Positions 1-11,749 of a DNA stretch of 64,000 bases are shown one piece after another; position 1 is the first letter of the stretch, and each line of letters begins with the position of its first letter. The DNA is from Owenia fusiformis (lineage: Eukaryota > Annelida > Polychaeta > Sabellida > Oweniidae). The notes beneath the pieces were generated by a model. That model saw only the letters and a list, made by a program, of their open reading frames with translations, searched no databases and was not told the DNA's origin. The stretch lies in contig CAIIXF020000008.1 in NCBI GenBank assembly GCA_903813345.2, positions 5,901,341-5,965,340 of the forward strand. Reading direction: 5' to 3'. Position numbers and translations under genes: made by a program.

Positions 1-600
1 GTCACGTGAGCCTATATTTGTTGAAAAGTGAAAGAGATAGTGACACTTTTTAATCTTAAGTTTATACCAATATTACAAACAGATATCTATTTTTTCATTA
101 TATATTTATTTCTTCATTATACATACATTTGTTTTATACTACATTGATTTATTTTTGCAAAACCTTTGCTATTAGATCTTTAATTTAATCATTCCTTGGT
201 ACCTGTTTTAAGCATATCAAATGCATTTTCGATCATTGCCAACTATTCGTTGAACTGTTCCATACCCATGTTGCCCTTGTTTGATAGAGTAGCTATATCT
301 TTTCATAAGTAACATTTCAATTTATCATAGTGTTTTCTCTGTCCGCAAGTTCTTCTTGCAACCAGATTGTGGACAAACTTCAACAGCGACCATGCCTTCC
401 TATTTACAATACTACCTTTTAATTCTTTATGCAGATATAACACCTTGCCAAAACACTAACAAGTCCATGTACATGTGTCTCTGACAGTGTCCTCTTACTT
501 TTTCTTGATAGTTCATAAAATCTAATGGTATTCCAAAATAAAATACACTTCATTTTTCAAGAACCAGTGAAATAAGAATGTAAAGACCAGACATGCCCGG
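1..600. other. AT-rich non-coding stretch
   Basis: I see no gene, RNA or clear repeat here. The sequence is AT-rich with short runs and stops in all frames. It leads into the satellite array that starts near 600. Confidence 0.5.
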
Positions 601-3500
601 CTCCACATAGAGGTAAGGTTCATTATAATTCCAATAAGCAACACCCTCCAGCAAGCATCTTCTTATTAATGCACTTTTTCGTGATCTATCTAATCAGATC
701 CATAATTCATCTGTCTACTATTCCCAAAATATAATCAACTTCATTCTTCCAGAACAAGTGAAATCAGGAAGGAAAGAAAATAAGAGATACCTGACTGGAG
801 ATAGTGGTAAGGTTCATTACAATTCTAATAAGCAACTTCCTTGCAAGAATCTTCTTATCAATGCACTTATTCGTGACTATTCTATTGATCAAATAGTGAG
901 AATATATAGTTCCACTATTTTATGAATTTGATTTCACAAAAATTTATGCCGGGTGTTTTGTCTACTATTCCCAAAATAAAATCAAATTCATTCTTCCAGG
1001 ACGAATGGTATCGAAAGTAGAGATAGATTTTGATAGAGGTAAGGTTCATTACAATTCCAATAAGCAACTTCCTTGCAAGCATCTTCTTCTTAATGCACTT
1101 ATTCATGACTATTCTAATCAGATCCACAATTCATTTGTCTACTATTCCCAAAATAAAATCAACTTCATTCTTCCAGGACTACGGCTATCCAGAATGAGAG
1201 TAAACCAGAAAAAGAGAAGGATAGAAGACCAGAGACACCCGACTCCAGAAAGAGGTACGGTTCATTACAGTTCCAATATGCAACTTCCTTGCAAGCATCT
1301 TCTTATTAATGCACTTATTCATGACTATTCTAATCAGATCCACAATTCAATTATCTACTATTCCCAAAATAAAATCAACTTCATTCTTCCAGGACCAAGG
1401 GTATCCACAAGGAAAGAAGACCAGAGATACCTGACTGGAGTTAGTGGTAAGGTTCATTACAATTCCAATAAGCAACTTCCTCCTGCAAGCATCTTGTTAT
1501 TAATGCACTTATTCATGACTATTCTAATCAGATCCACATTTCATCTGTCTACTATTCCCAAAATATAATCAACTTCATTCTTCCAGAACAAGTGAAATCA
1601 GGAAGGAAAAAAAAGAAGAGAAACCCGACTCCAGATAGTGGTAAGGTTCATTACAATTCCAATATGCAACTTCCTCCTCTTGTTATTAATGCACTTATTC
1701 ATGACTATTCTAATCAGATCCACCATACATTTATCTACTATTCCCAAAATAAAATCAACTTCATTCTTCCAGAACAAGTGAAATCAGGAAGGAAAAAAAA
1801 GAAGAGAAACCCGACTCCAGATAGTGGTAAGGTTCATTATAATTCCAATAAGCAACTTCCTTGCAAGCATCTTCTTATTAATGCACTTATTCATGACTAT
1901 TCTAATCAGATCCACCATACATTTATCTACTATTCCCAAAATAAAATCAACTTCATTCTTCCAGGACCAAGGGTATCCACAAGGAAAGAAGACCAGAGAT
2001 ACCTGACTGGAGATAGTGGTAAGGTTCATTACAATTCCAACTAGATAATGGCAACTCCGCGGAGTAGCAAATCCCAACAAACAAAATATCAATTACCGAA
2101 TTCCAATCAATTATACTCATTACTTTGGTTAAAATTGAAAAATTTAGATTTTAGAATTGCGAATTCCTGCAAAGCAGCCATTTTGAATTTTCTGAGGTAC
2201 AAATCTGAAGAATAATACCATAATTGTGATCTACTCCAAAATTCCTTCAATTTGAGTATAATATAGCCATACTTTGAAGGAATCGAAAAATTATTGCGAA
2301 ATCGTACATTAGACAGCCATTTTGAATTTTACGAGGCTCGAATCAGAAAAAAGATACAATATTTGCAATCTACTCTTAATTGCCTTTCATTTGAGTATAA
2401 TAAAGCTATACTTCAGAAAGATCTAAAAATTAGCGAAAATTACTGTTTTCCTGACCATACACGGCCCCTGGGGGTCAGGATGAAAAACACGGAATATATG
2501 TGAAATAGATAGATGTTGCAAATATACTACCAAAATTTCTAACAATAATATTAATTACTTTGGTTTAGAATGAAAAATTTATGATTTTTGCGAAAAAGTC
2601 CCGTCATTTTTAAAGCGGCGGCCATCTTGAAAAAATTTTTTTTGCGTACAACTATTCACCAATATACATCTTTCCACTAAATATGAAGAAAATCCGTCAA
2701 CTCGTATTTGAGTTATCTTCCGGACGGACGGATGGACGGACTGACTGACTGACGGACGGAGGGCTTCACTATATCCCTACCGAACTTCGTTCGTTGGGAT
2801 TAAATAAGCAACTTCCTCCTGCAAGCATCTTGTTATTAATGCACTTATTCATGACTATTCTAATCAGATCCACAATTCATCTGTCTGCTATTCCCAAAAT
2901 AAAATCAACTTCATTCTTCCAGAACAAGTGAAATCAGGAAGGAAAAAAAAGAAGAGAAACCCGACTCCAGATAGTGGTAAGGTTCATTACAGTTCCAATA
3001 AGCAACTTCCTCCTCTTGTTATTAATGCACTTATTCATGACTATTCTAATCAGATCCACCATACATTTATCTACTATTCCCAAAATAAAATCAACTTCAT
3101 TCTTCCAGGACCAAGGGTATCCACAAGGAAAGAAGACCAGAGATACCTGACTGGAGATAGTGGTAAGGTTCATTACAATTCCAATAAGCAACTTCCTCCT
3201 GCAAGCATCTTGTTATTAATGCACTTATTCATGACTATTCTAATCAGATCCACATTTCATCTGTCTGCTATTCCCAAAATAAAATCAACTTCATTCTTCC
3301 AGAACAAGTGAAATCAGGAAGGAAAAAAAAGAAGAGAAACCCGACTCCAGATAGTGGTAAGGTTCATTATAATTCCAATAAGCAATTTCCTCCTCTTGTT
3401 ATTAATGCACTTATTCATGACTATTCTAATCAGATCCACCATACATTTATCTACTATTCCCAAAATAAAATAAAATTCATTCTTCCTGGACTAGTAAAAC
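600..3500 (+). repeat. Satellite array, units of about 185-230 bp
   Basis: About eleven units share the anchor GGTAAGGTTCATTACAATTC (near 613, 806, 1037, 1254, 1445, 1639, 1824, 2018, 2976, 3161 and 3356). Each continues through a conserved block containing TAATGCACTTATTCATGACT and CTACTATTCCCAAAATA. Spacing varies because some units carry an extra lysine-rich-looking insert (AAATCAGGAAGGAAA). Several units read open for up to 187 codons, but the frame shifts between units and there is no family resemblance, so I treat this as satellite and not as a gene. A dispersed repeat at about 2046-2806 interrupts one unit. Confidence 0.9.
2046..2806 (+). mobile_element. Dispersed repeat family A, copy inserted in the satellite
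   Basis: The left end contains AATCCCAACAAAC and the right end GTTCGTTGGGATT, which are inverted relative to each other. The right end is preceded by a GGACGGACGGA tetranucleotide tract at about 2726-2762 and by CTATATCCCTACCGAACTTCG. The flanking satellite resumes as AATAAGCAACTTCC, so the insertion point inside a unit is clear. There is no coding capacity. Related copies lie at about 3510-4160 (truncated) and 23330-24110. Confidence 0.75.
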
Positions 3501-3509
3501 TAGAAATCA

Positions 3510-4160
3510 GCAACTCCACGGAGTAGCAAATCCCAACGAACACAATATAAACCATAAATCTGTACAGTCACAATATAATGTTTACCATCTAACTCTTCCC
3601 TTCAACTGAGATCATTGTAGTATTATATAACCATACTTTAACCTTCTGCATGCTAACTTAATTCAGCAAATATATCCCACGCGACTGACTTAATTTTTCA
3701 AAGAGTGCAAAAAATGATACGCCTGGACTAAATAATTAATATTTCAATAACTACTGAATGAACCTGGATAAAATTTTCACAAAGAGAAGAGACATTGGCC
3801 TGGCTCATGAAAAAAATGTTCTCATGAATTTTTTACATAAATAAACAAGACTGGGCATAAATATACCATGAATACTCCTCCGGAATCCGCCGCTTCGCCC
3901 CTGTGGAGATTCAACGTCTGGTCAGAATCCAAAACTGAATTTGCAGCGATCGAATGTTCATTTTTCAGTTCAGAAAATATTCTAGTTTCTATTTTCGATG
4001 ACCATTATCGGCTTCCAAGAGCCGAAAGAGCTCGAAATCGCAATCCAATTCCTCCACATGTTCGTTGTGATCGTATTTGGCCGCCATTTTGTACGATTTG
4101 TTGAAGAAATGAAGAAAATCTGACAACTAGTATTCCAGTTATCTTCCGGACAATTTATTC
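3510..4160 (+). mobile_element. Dispersed repeat family A, truncated copy
   Basis: The left end (CGGAGTAGCAAATCCCAACG) matches the copy at 2046. The right part reaches the shared block with GAAGAAAATCTGACAACTAG and TTATCTTCCGGAC, then stops before the GGAC tract and inverted end. The 78-codon reading frame at 3868-4104 lies inside the repeat and is not taken as a gene. Confidence 0.6.
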
Positions 4161-5680
4161 TATTGTTATTACAAAAAAAGTAAAAGTGGTCCACGGGTCA
4201 GCAAATTTTGACTGATGTTAATCTGAAAATTTCCTGGCAAAACATATTCATCTTGCCTAGATGGTTGTTTGAAACTACTTATACTAGAGGCAGAACAGTA
4301 CTCTTGAAGTCATTTATTCAGAAGTATTCTTCATAGCTAAGAGGATCATTTCATTTATAATTGTTTCCATTAGCCTGGACGCACATGCCCCTTTGGGATC
4401 CCTTGAAGATTTGCTCAAGCCGTTGAAATCAGTCCTTTATCGGAATAAAATGTATGACCTCTTATATAGGACCCAAAATGTAGTGAAGCCTAATGGTGCT
4501 TCATCTGGTGAATATTGTCTGGTGAATATGGGGCAGTAATAACTTGTGTGAACCCTAATTCTTCAAGAGTACTATGAGCAGCTTGAATAACGGGAAGGAG
4601 CATAGTCATAATGGAAGATAACTCCCCGCTATTTTGAGTCATGATTGTGACTTTGAGATGCTGATGAATGATAGGAAAATAGCGCAAAGTACACTCTTAT
4701 ATAACAATAGAGATGTTACTTAAGGAACTAAAGTAATAGAAGTATTTGAAAATATGAAAAATCACAGAAATATGTCCACCAAATAGGTATTTATCAACCA
4801 TACTTTTGGATCAAGCAAAATTTGCTTTCATTTTTATTTTACTTGACCCGCTACGCCATTTGTCATGTTGCTATTGTAACAACAATTATCCATTGTGACA
4901 TCAGATGACAATGAAACAGTTTTATCCATCCCAAAATTACATTCCCCATTTACCTTGAAAAAGTCAAGTAAATTGGTTGAAAAATAATGAAATGACAGAT
5001 AAATTCCCAGAACTTAGTGATCACCCTGTATATAGAACCACAACTTGTTCTGAGCATGACAACATTGTAGTAACAATAACAATCATGGTTCTACAGCACC
5101 GCTGAAGTTGAAGGCGAGAGATTTATTTTGTGTACTAAAGTATGTTAAAATCACTCGACACTTTCCTCAAATTGAACACCAGAAAAAAGTGGAAGTGCAC
5201 ATCTTTTTAAACTCGACTTTTAGGCTCTAACCTTTGCAAATCTAGGGTGGCGAGCGGCTATATTATTCACTGATAAAGATCTTACCTGCACTAACTTTAT
5301 TTGGTCAAAACAATGTAAATAAACAAAGGATATTCTATTTCTAAAAGAAGTTTCCTTCCTTCCCGGAAGATGATTACCTCCCAATCGATACAGTATGAGA
5401 CATGTGATTGGACAAGAGCTGAACTGATATCTGACTGGGTATGAGTCTTGTAATTGGACCATAGTCAAAGAGCCTTTTCCATTGGTCTGTGCAAGATCAA
5501 ATGGTCATTCATTTGAAGGCCAGATTTTCTGAGCTGAGCCATCAAATTGCATTTTGCTTTGAGGTACAGATAAAAAAACAGTATTTAATGGTTTGATATC
5601 AATAATCTTTTACTATTGATGTTATCTCTCATTTGCTGCCCTACTAGATGAGTGTAAGATGCTGATAAGGCTGACAATTA
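4161..5680. other. Intergenic, nothing recognised
   Basis: No supported gene. The short open frames (for example 5220-5468 minus) show no family signature, splice logic or low-complexity explanation. Confidence 0.4.
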
Positions 5681-5689
5681 ACCAATGTG

Positions 5690-6990
5690 GTGCACAATTT
5701 TCGTCAATTTTATTCAGTGTGCAAATGTGACTTGGAATTCCCAAAAATATGTGAAAATTTTACAACTAAAAGTTAAAAGGAGGCTTCTAGTGTTTAAGGC
5801 AATACTTGTTTACATCAAAAATAGTAACGAGGGTACTGGGCTCACATGGTGTTGCTCAAAAGTGAATGATGGCTAAAATGGCAGAAAATAAAAAAATTGA
5901 TGTAATTTTTTGCCGATGTTTTGTAACAAAATTATTTCATACAACTACCCATTACAGTGACATGGCTTTTTACAATACAGGACACCTGAATTTATTTGGA
6001 AAGCTACCAAATAGTCCAAAAGTGAATTTCTAGATATAATAATGGTGACCATCTTGAAAATAAGCGAGCTTTTGAACCAGGAGTCATAGGGCAGTTTTTC
6101 GTATTGATGTTGAACGAAAATCACTTAAAACGGGAATCTTATCGACAAAAGTTTTGAGGCAAATGGTCTAAAAGTGGATTTCACGAGACAGATGGACAAA
6201 TCAATGTTAACTAAAATGGCTGAAAATAAAAAACAGATATAATTTTTTGTTCGCCAATTTATCGTAACATAATTATTTTATACAACTACTCTTTCAGTGA
6301 CATGGTTTTTATAGTGCAGGACACCTGAAATTATTTGTAAAGCTAAGAAATGGGCCAAAAGATAATTTCATGAGACAAAAATGGCGACCATTTTGCAAAC
6401 TAAAAAGTAAACTTTTGACTAGGAGTCATAGGGGAGTTTTTTGTATTGATGTTGAACAAAAATAACCTAAAACAGGAATCCTATCGACAGAGGTTTTAAG
6501 GCAAATGGACAAATCAATGTTAACTAAAATGGCTGAAAATAAAAGCAATGGATATAATTTTTTGTCGATTTTTTGTAACAAAATTATTTCATACAACTAC
6601 TCTTTAAAGTAACATGGATTTTTACGATGCAGGACAACTGAAATTATTTGTAAAGCTAGGAAATGGGCCAAAGGTGGATTTTGCAAGACAAAAATGGCGA
6701 CCATTTTGAATAGGCGAGCTTTTGAACCAAGAGTCATAGGGGAGTTTCTGTATTGATGTTGAACAAAAAATGACTTAAAACGGGAATCCTATCGACGGAG
6801 GTTTTAAAAGGGCCAATATTTGATAGACAGACGGACGGACGGACAGACAGACGGACAAGTGAGTGACTGCAATAGCAGGTGGTGAGCTAAAAATGGGGTG
6901 TCAACTGAGCTATTGAGATTATTTTTTACATATTTGGGGTCCATGCAACCACCAACATCAATGACCAAGATAGGTGGGACCCACATGATC
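5690..6990 (+). repeat. Tandem-repeat element ending in a GGAC tract
   Basis: Three units of about 310-340 bp begin near 5875, 6213 and 6525 with AAAATGGC(A/T)GAAAATAAA. They share GTAACAAAATTATTTCATAC and a block resembling CAGGACACCTGAA. The array ends in GACAGACGGACGGACGGACA around 6830-6860. The plan is the same as families A and B elsewhere in the window: tandem internal units and a terminal GGAC tetranucleotide tract. Confidence 0.75.
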
Positions 6991-7124
6991 AAACTCATCC
7001 TCTTCTCACTATTCTAATTTTCTTAACAATCAGGTTTAAATGAAGATGATTCCTACAGTAATGGAATGGTTACAACATAATTTATTATTACTTTACAGAT
7101 CAACACCAGTTTGATGATGATTTG

Positions 7125-9958
7125 ATGGATTTCGGGTTTTCACATGCTTCAATGGAGGGGACTGCTACGCAAAGGGCTCTGATTAATGCAGTCAAAGATG
7201 GCAATTTAAAGAACTTGATATCTTTGAAAGAAGCCCGCGCTGATGTTAATGAAACCAATTTTCATGGTAAAACTGCTTTAATGTTAGCTGTTGCAAATGA
7301 TAATGTAGAATCTGTCAAAGCTCTAATAGAAGCTGGTGCTCATGTTAACAAGGCAAGTGATTCTGGTTACACTGCTTTAATATTGGCTGTCAAGAATAAG
7401 AACGTAGATTGTGTAAGAGCTCTAATAGAAGCTGGTGCTGATGTGGACAAGGCAAGTGATTCTGATGAAACTGCTTTAATGTTGGCTGCCAAGAATGATA
7501 AGGTAGATAGTATTAGGACTCTAATAGAAGCTGGTGCTGATGTGGACAAGGCAAGTGATTCTGGTGAAACTGCTTTAATATTGGCTGTCAAAAATAAGAA
7601 GGTAGATTGTGTAAGAGCTCTAATAGAAGCTGGTGCTGATGTGGACAAGACAAGTGATTCTGGTGAAACTGCTTTAATGTTGGCTGTCAGGAATAAGAAG
7701 GTAGATTGTGTAAGAGCTCTAATAGAAGCTGGTGCTGATGTGGACAAGGCAAGTGATTCTGGTGAAACTGCTTTAATATTGGCTGTCAAGAATAAGAAGG
7801 TAGATTGTGTAAGAGCTCTTATAGAAGCTGGTGCTGATGCGGACAAGGCAAGTGATTCTGGTGAAACTGCTTTAATATTGGCTGTCAAGAATAAGAAGGT
7901 AGATTGTGTAAGAGCTCTTATAGAAGCTGGTGCTGATGTGGACAAGACAAGTGATTCTGGTGAAACTGCTTTAATGTTGGCTGCCAGGAATGATAAGTTA
8001 GATTTTGTTAGAGCTCTAATAGAAGCTGGAGCTGATGTGGACAAGGCAAGTGATTCTGGTGAAACTGTTTTAATGTTGGCTGTCAAGAATAAGAAGGTAG
8101 ATTGTGTAAGAGCTCTTATAGAAGCTGGCGCTGATGTGGACAAGGCAAGTGATTCTGGTGAAACTGCTTTAATGGTGGCTGCCAAGAATGAAGAAGTAGA
8201 TTTCATCAAGGCTCTAATAGAAGCTGGCACTGATTTTAATAAGGCAAGTCGTTATGGTGAAACTGCTTTAATGTTGGCTGTTGAGAATGATAAGTTAGAT
8301 TGTGTCAGGGCTCTAACAGATGCTGGTGCTGATGTTAACAATTCAAGTAAATTTGGGGTAACTGCATTAATGTTGGCTGCCAGGAATGAAAATATAGATT
8401 GTCTATTGGATCTTATAGAGGCTGGTACTGATATAAAAAGTGTGGATGTGAACAAAGTCTATTATTATCGTAGAACCGCTCTAATGTATGCTGCCAAGAA
8501 TGATAAGGTAGATTGTGTCAGAGCTCTAATAAAAGCTGGTGCTGATGTAAACCAGGCAGGTGATTCTGGTAAAACTGCTTTAATGGTGGCTGTTGAGAAT
8601 GATAAGATAGATAGTGTAAGAGCTCTAATAGAAGCTGGTGCTGATGTAAACAAGACAGGTGAATTTGGTGACACTGCTTTGATGTTGGCTGTAAAGAATG
8701 AGAATATAGATTGTCTCAAGGCACTAATATATAACAGGGCTGATATAAAAAAGAAAAATATGCTTGGAGAAACCGCCCTAATGTTAGCTGCTAAGTATGA
8801 TAAGGAGGATTTTGCCCAAGCTGTTCTAGAGGGTAGATCAAATGAAATGGGTGCTGATGCTAATAAACATGATTTCAGCCCTTCAAAGGATGAGAAAAAT
8901 GTAAGAAAATGTGAACAAAATTTTAATAAAGCAGAGGAAATGCGTGTAATTTCCCTTGAGGAATCCTCATGTAGTGAAGATGAAGATTGTGTTGCATGTA
9001 GAAATAGAGATGAAAGTAAAGTTTGCTTCCTTAATAATGAGGAGAAGGCAAAACTTCTTCATTTAAAAGGTGTCCAAAGCTTTGGCTTGAAACCAGGGGA
9101 CACCAGATATACTGTTTATCTTACAGAAATCACACAAAACATTGAACTCAATCAACATAAGTTCCTCATAGAAAAGGTCAAAGAAAGCTCTCCCTCTTCA
9201 ATTAAACTTTGCACTGCTTTTGGGATTGGCCCTATGCCATCAGTAGGCACATTAGGTGGAATTCTTTTATTGATAAAGACATAGCGTATGCCCTAACTTG
9301 TCAACATGTAGTGTCAAATACTAGGGAAGGGGATAAAATAATATATGATTCCCCAAATGATACTGGCACATTTAAAATCATTGGTGAGCTTAAAGGCAGC
9401 CTCATGGGCCACAAAAATGTTGGAGAGTTAATATGTGACATAGCGTTGGTACAAATCCAACTTCCAGATTCAACTTTGACATATTCTGATTTGCTAATTC
9501 ATGGTTTCAAAATATGTGATGGGCTTGTAAGTCATAAAAGGTTGATAAAAGATGTAACAATTCAAAATGTTGAGAAAACAGGAAGAAGTACACAACATAC
9601 AATAGGAAAGATATCACATAGGGACTTCCATAAGACTTTAAATGTACTAGATACACAAGGTAATCTTATTAGGGACAGTGATGGCATTAGTAAGAGTATA
9701 AAACTAGCTGGTGCCATAGAAATAACAAGCAATACACCTGGACAAAACTTTGCAGGAGCTGGTGACAGTGGATCACTCATCGTAACAAAGGATAAGGGGA
9801 ATCTTACTGTTATAGGGATGTTCACAGGATATGATGATGATGCTCAGAAGGCATATGCATTTCCCCTAAAAGACAGTCTAAGAGCCCTTAAAGAAAAGTA
9901 CAGCACTGTTAGACTATTAGAAAGGGAAGGGCAACTCTATGTGTATTATAGTCCTTAA
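7125..9958 (+). CDS. Ankyrin-repeat protein fused to a trypsin-like protease domain (frameshifted)
   Basis: The first frame (7125-9284) encodes 17 ankyrin repeats of about 33 residues, with the usual TALMLA, V..L(I/L)EAGAD and DVNK features, then a linker with a cysteine pair (DCVACRN). Repeats 3-10 are nearly identical at DNA level over 99-bp units, pointing to recent internal duplication. The second frame (to 9958) continues with a chymotrypsin-like fold. Ankyrin arrays bind protein partners, so the repeats could direct the protease to targets; that is inference. I start at the ATG at 7125, but a good acceptor (CTTTACAG) ends at 7098 with an open frame after it, so an upstream exon is possible. 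A single-base loss in the T run at 9265-9268 would explain the frame change, either a sequencing error or a real inactivating lesion. AATAAA follows at about 10002, inside a transposon. Confidence 0.8.
9266..9958 (+). CDS. Trypsin-like serine protease domain, C-terminal part of the ankyrin gene
   Basis: This is the frame that carries the protease part after the frameshift. A full catalytic triad can be placed: His in TCQHVV (codon 9305-9307), Asp in CDIALVQ (9437-9439) and Ser in GAGDSGS (9767-9769). Spacing fits a compact S1-like or viral-type chymotrypsin fold. The end is YVYYSP and a TAA at 9956-9958. No signal peptide or activation site is visible, so an intracellular protease or a self-processing domain is more likely than a secreted trypsin. 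The stop codon overlaps the TTAA target site of the element that follows. Confidence 0.75.
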   Translation, partial: FIDKDIAYALTCQHVVSNTREGDKIIYDSPNDTGTFKIIGELKGSLMGHKNVGELICDIALVQIQLPDSTLTYSDLLIHGFKICDGLVSHKRLIKDVTIQNVEKTGRSTQHTIGKISHRDFHKTLNVLDTQGNLIRDSDGISKSIKLAGAIEITSNTPGQNFAGAGDSGSLIVTKDKGNLTVIGMFTGYDDDAQKAYAFPLKDSLRALKEKYSTVRLLEREGQLYVYYSP

Positions 9959-10679
9959 AGGGAATGCGAAGTTTTGTCCCTTAAACTTGATAATAAGTTA
10001 GAATAAAGATATATCTTTCAATTCAACTTAGTTTTATTGTTCTATCATTATCCTTTTAATTGTTATTGAGCCCCGGGTTTTGCATATGAACTGGACCACG
10101 GAGCTGCCATTTCAACCGTAAAGTGGTTCTTTACGACATTGTTATGACGTCATTGATGCCAGATTGATGCCTTGGCATTCCAAACGTTTTGTGGCGCCAT
10201 TTTTGAATCCAAAAATGAATGCCGAGTTGTTGCCATTCCAAAACCAAAGAAATCATTTCAAAGGAACTAAAAGAATACGTATATACCACCCATAATAAAG
10301 AAGGATTTCAATAGAATATTAACGCCGGCATTTTCGGAATTGCTTTTTACCTATCTAGACATGGAATGCAGGTTAGATTTATTCTTTATTTACACTTGAA
10401 ACAATCTGGGATTCGTGACTTTTTAACTTTTATTAGGTCTAGCGCTAAATGCAAACAGAGAATGCTAATTCTATCAGGCGAATGCAAACTATTTGAATAA
10501 AACATGATAAAATTAATTCAACCAACCCATCTTGAATTTCCAAGAATGCAATGGTTTAATTTGCTAGTCTCATTACAAAAATACGTGTTCGTACTTTAAT
10601 ATTCATTGCATTTATGTTTATCTTTAACACAGGTTTTCAAAGAAATTAAAATTTTAAAATTAAATTTTTAAAACCGTAT

Positions 10680-11110
10680 TCAATTACTATCATGGATTCT
10701 TAGCCTCACGTCACATTTTTACGGGGAACGTACGGTCTATCATTTCTGTGGTAAGTAGGATTTCTACGGTTGCCTAAGTATTTCTGCAGTCAGATAATTT
10801 AGCAGTCACATTTGCTAAGATAGCCGTACGGCGTATCTTGATTATGAGGAAAAACTACGATTCCCGTACGGCTGATAAATGATGACGCACGATCAGCGTA
10901 GGGCGGCCCTACGACGTGCGTAGTTTTTCTTCAATTGTAACCTATGAAATCCAAGCGCAGCCGCAAGTCGACCGTGAACCCGACGTACGGCCGTCGTGAG
11001 ACCTACGGTTTGGCTACTGCTTGTTGATATCTATGGTGACCACAGGAAAGAAAAAGTTATAACTCCGACTCTACGCCTTGTAAAAACTGGATATGTCGTG
11101 TACGTAGACA
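10680..11110. repeat. GC-richer, GTACGG-rich block inside the TTAA element
   Basis: This stretch stands out from its AT-rich surroundings by many GTACGG/CCGTAC words in both orientations and by inverted pairs such as GAAAAACTACG (about 10850) against CGTAGTTTTTC (about 10918). No long open frame. It may be a small nested inverted-repeat element. Confidence 0.45.
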
Positions 11111-11749
11111 GCAAGGTGAGTTAGTTTTCCTATGTTTGCCGCAGAAATTTACTGATTTCAGGGAAATACGATCGACGTGTGGTCGCATTGAACAAATGTG
11201 ACTGAAGCTTTTAAAGTTCCACTTATTTTCCGATATAGAAAAACAAAAGGTTGTATGCCATTAAATTGAAAATCAATACTGTAGAACTGTACTTACCACG
11301 GATGTTATATAATTAAATTCGGGCTCGAAATCAAGAATTGTTTTTAACAAAAAATAAATATATAATAAAATAAATATTAAACTATTGGCATACTATCAAT
11401 ACGGCAATTGCCTTATCGTCGTTGAAATGAAATATCATACTACAATCCCCCATCGTCTCCCCGCATCACTGAATATTATGAGCCTTCTCTTGTCATGATC
11501 CAAGGTGAAATACCATTGAATTTTGAAAAGCTTTTTTTGTCATATCGAATGTTGCTACGGTGATATGATGATTGAAATTGGTGGTTTAACAACTGAGAAA
11601 AATTAAACATTACGTATTATTCTTTGAAAATATGACAGTGACATGTCCTTGTAAAGCTATTACCAATCTTAATATTTAGGAGATTGACATTTACATACGT
11701 ATCATTTAGACGACATCGATTTTTCGTTTTTTTGTTTGCGTTTTCACGA

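Noticed and set aside
1005-2044. Long open frames (187 and 150 codons) in the satellite
   Set aside because: They follow the satellite units, shift frame from unit to unit and show no family or splice features.
7367-8230. 287-codon minus-strand frame
   Set aside because: It is the antisense shadow of the 99-bp ankyrin repeats and periodic for that reason.
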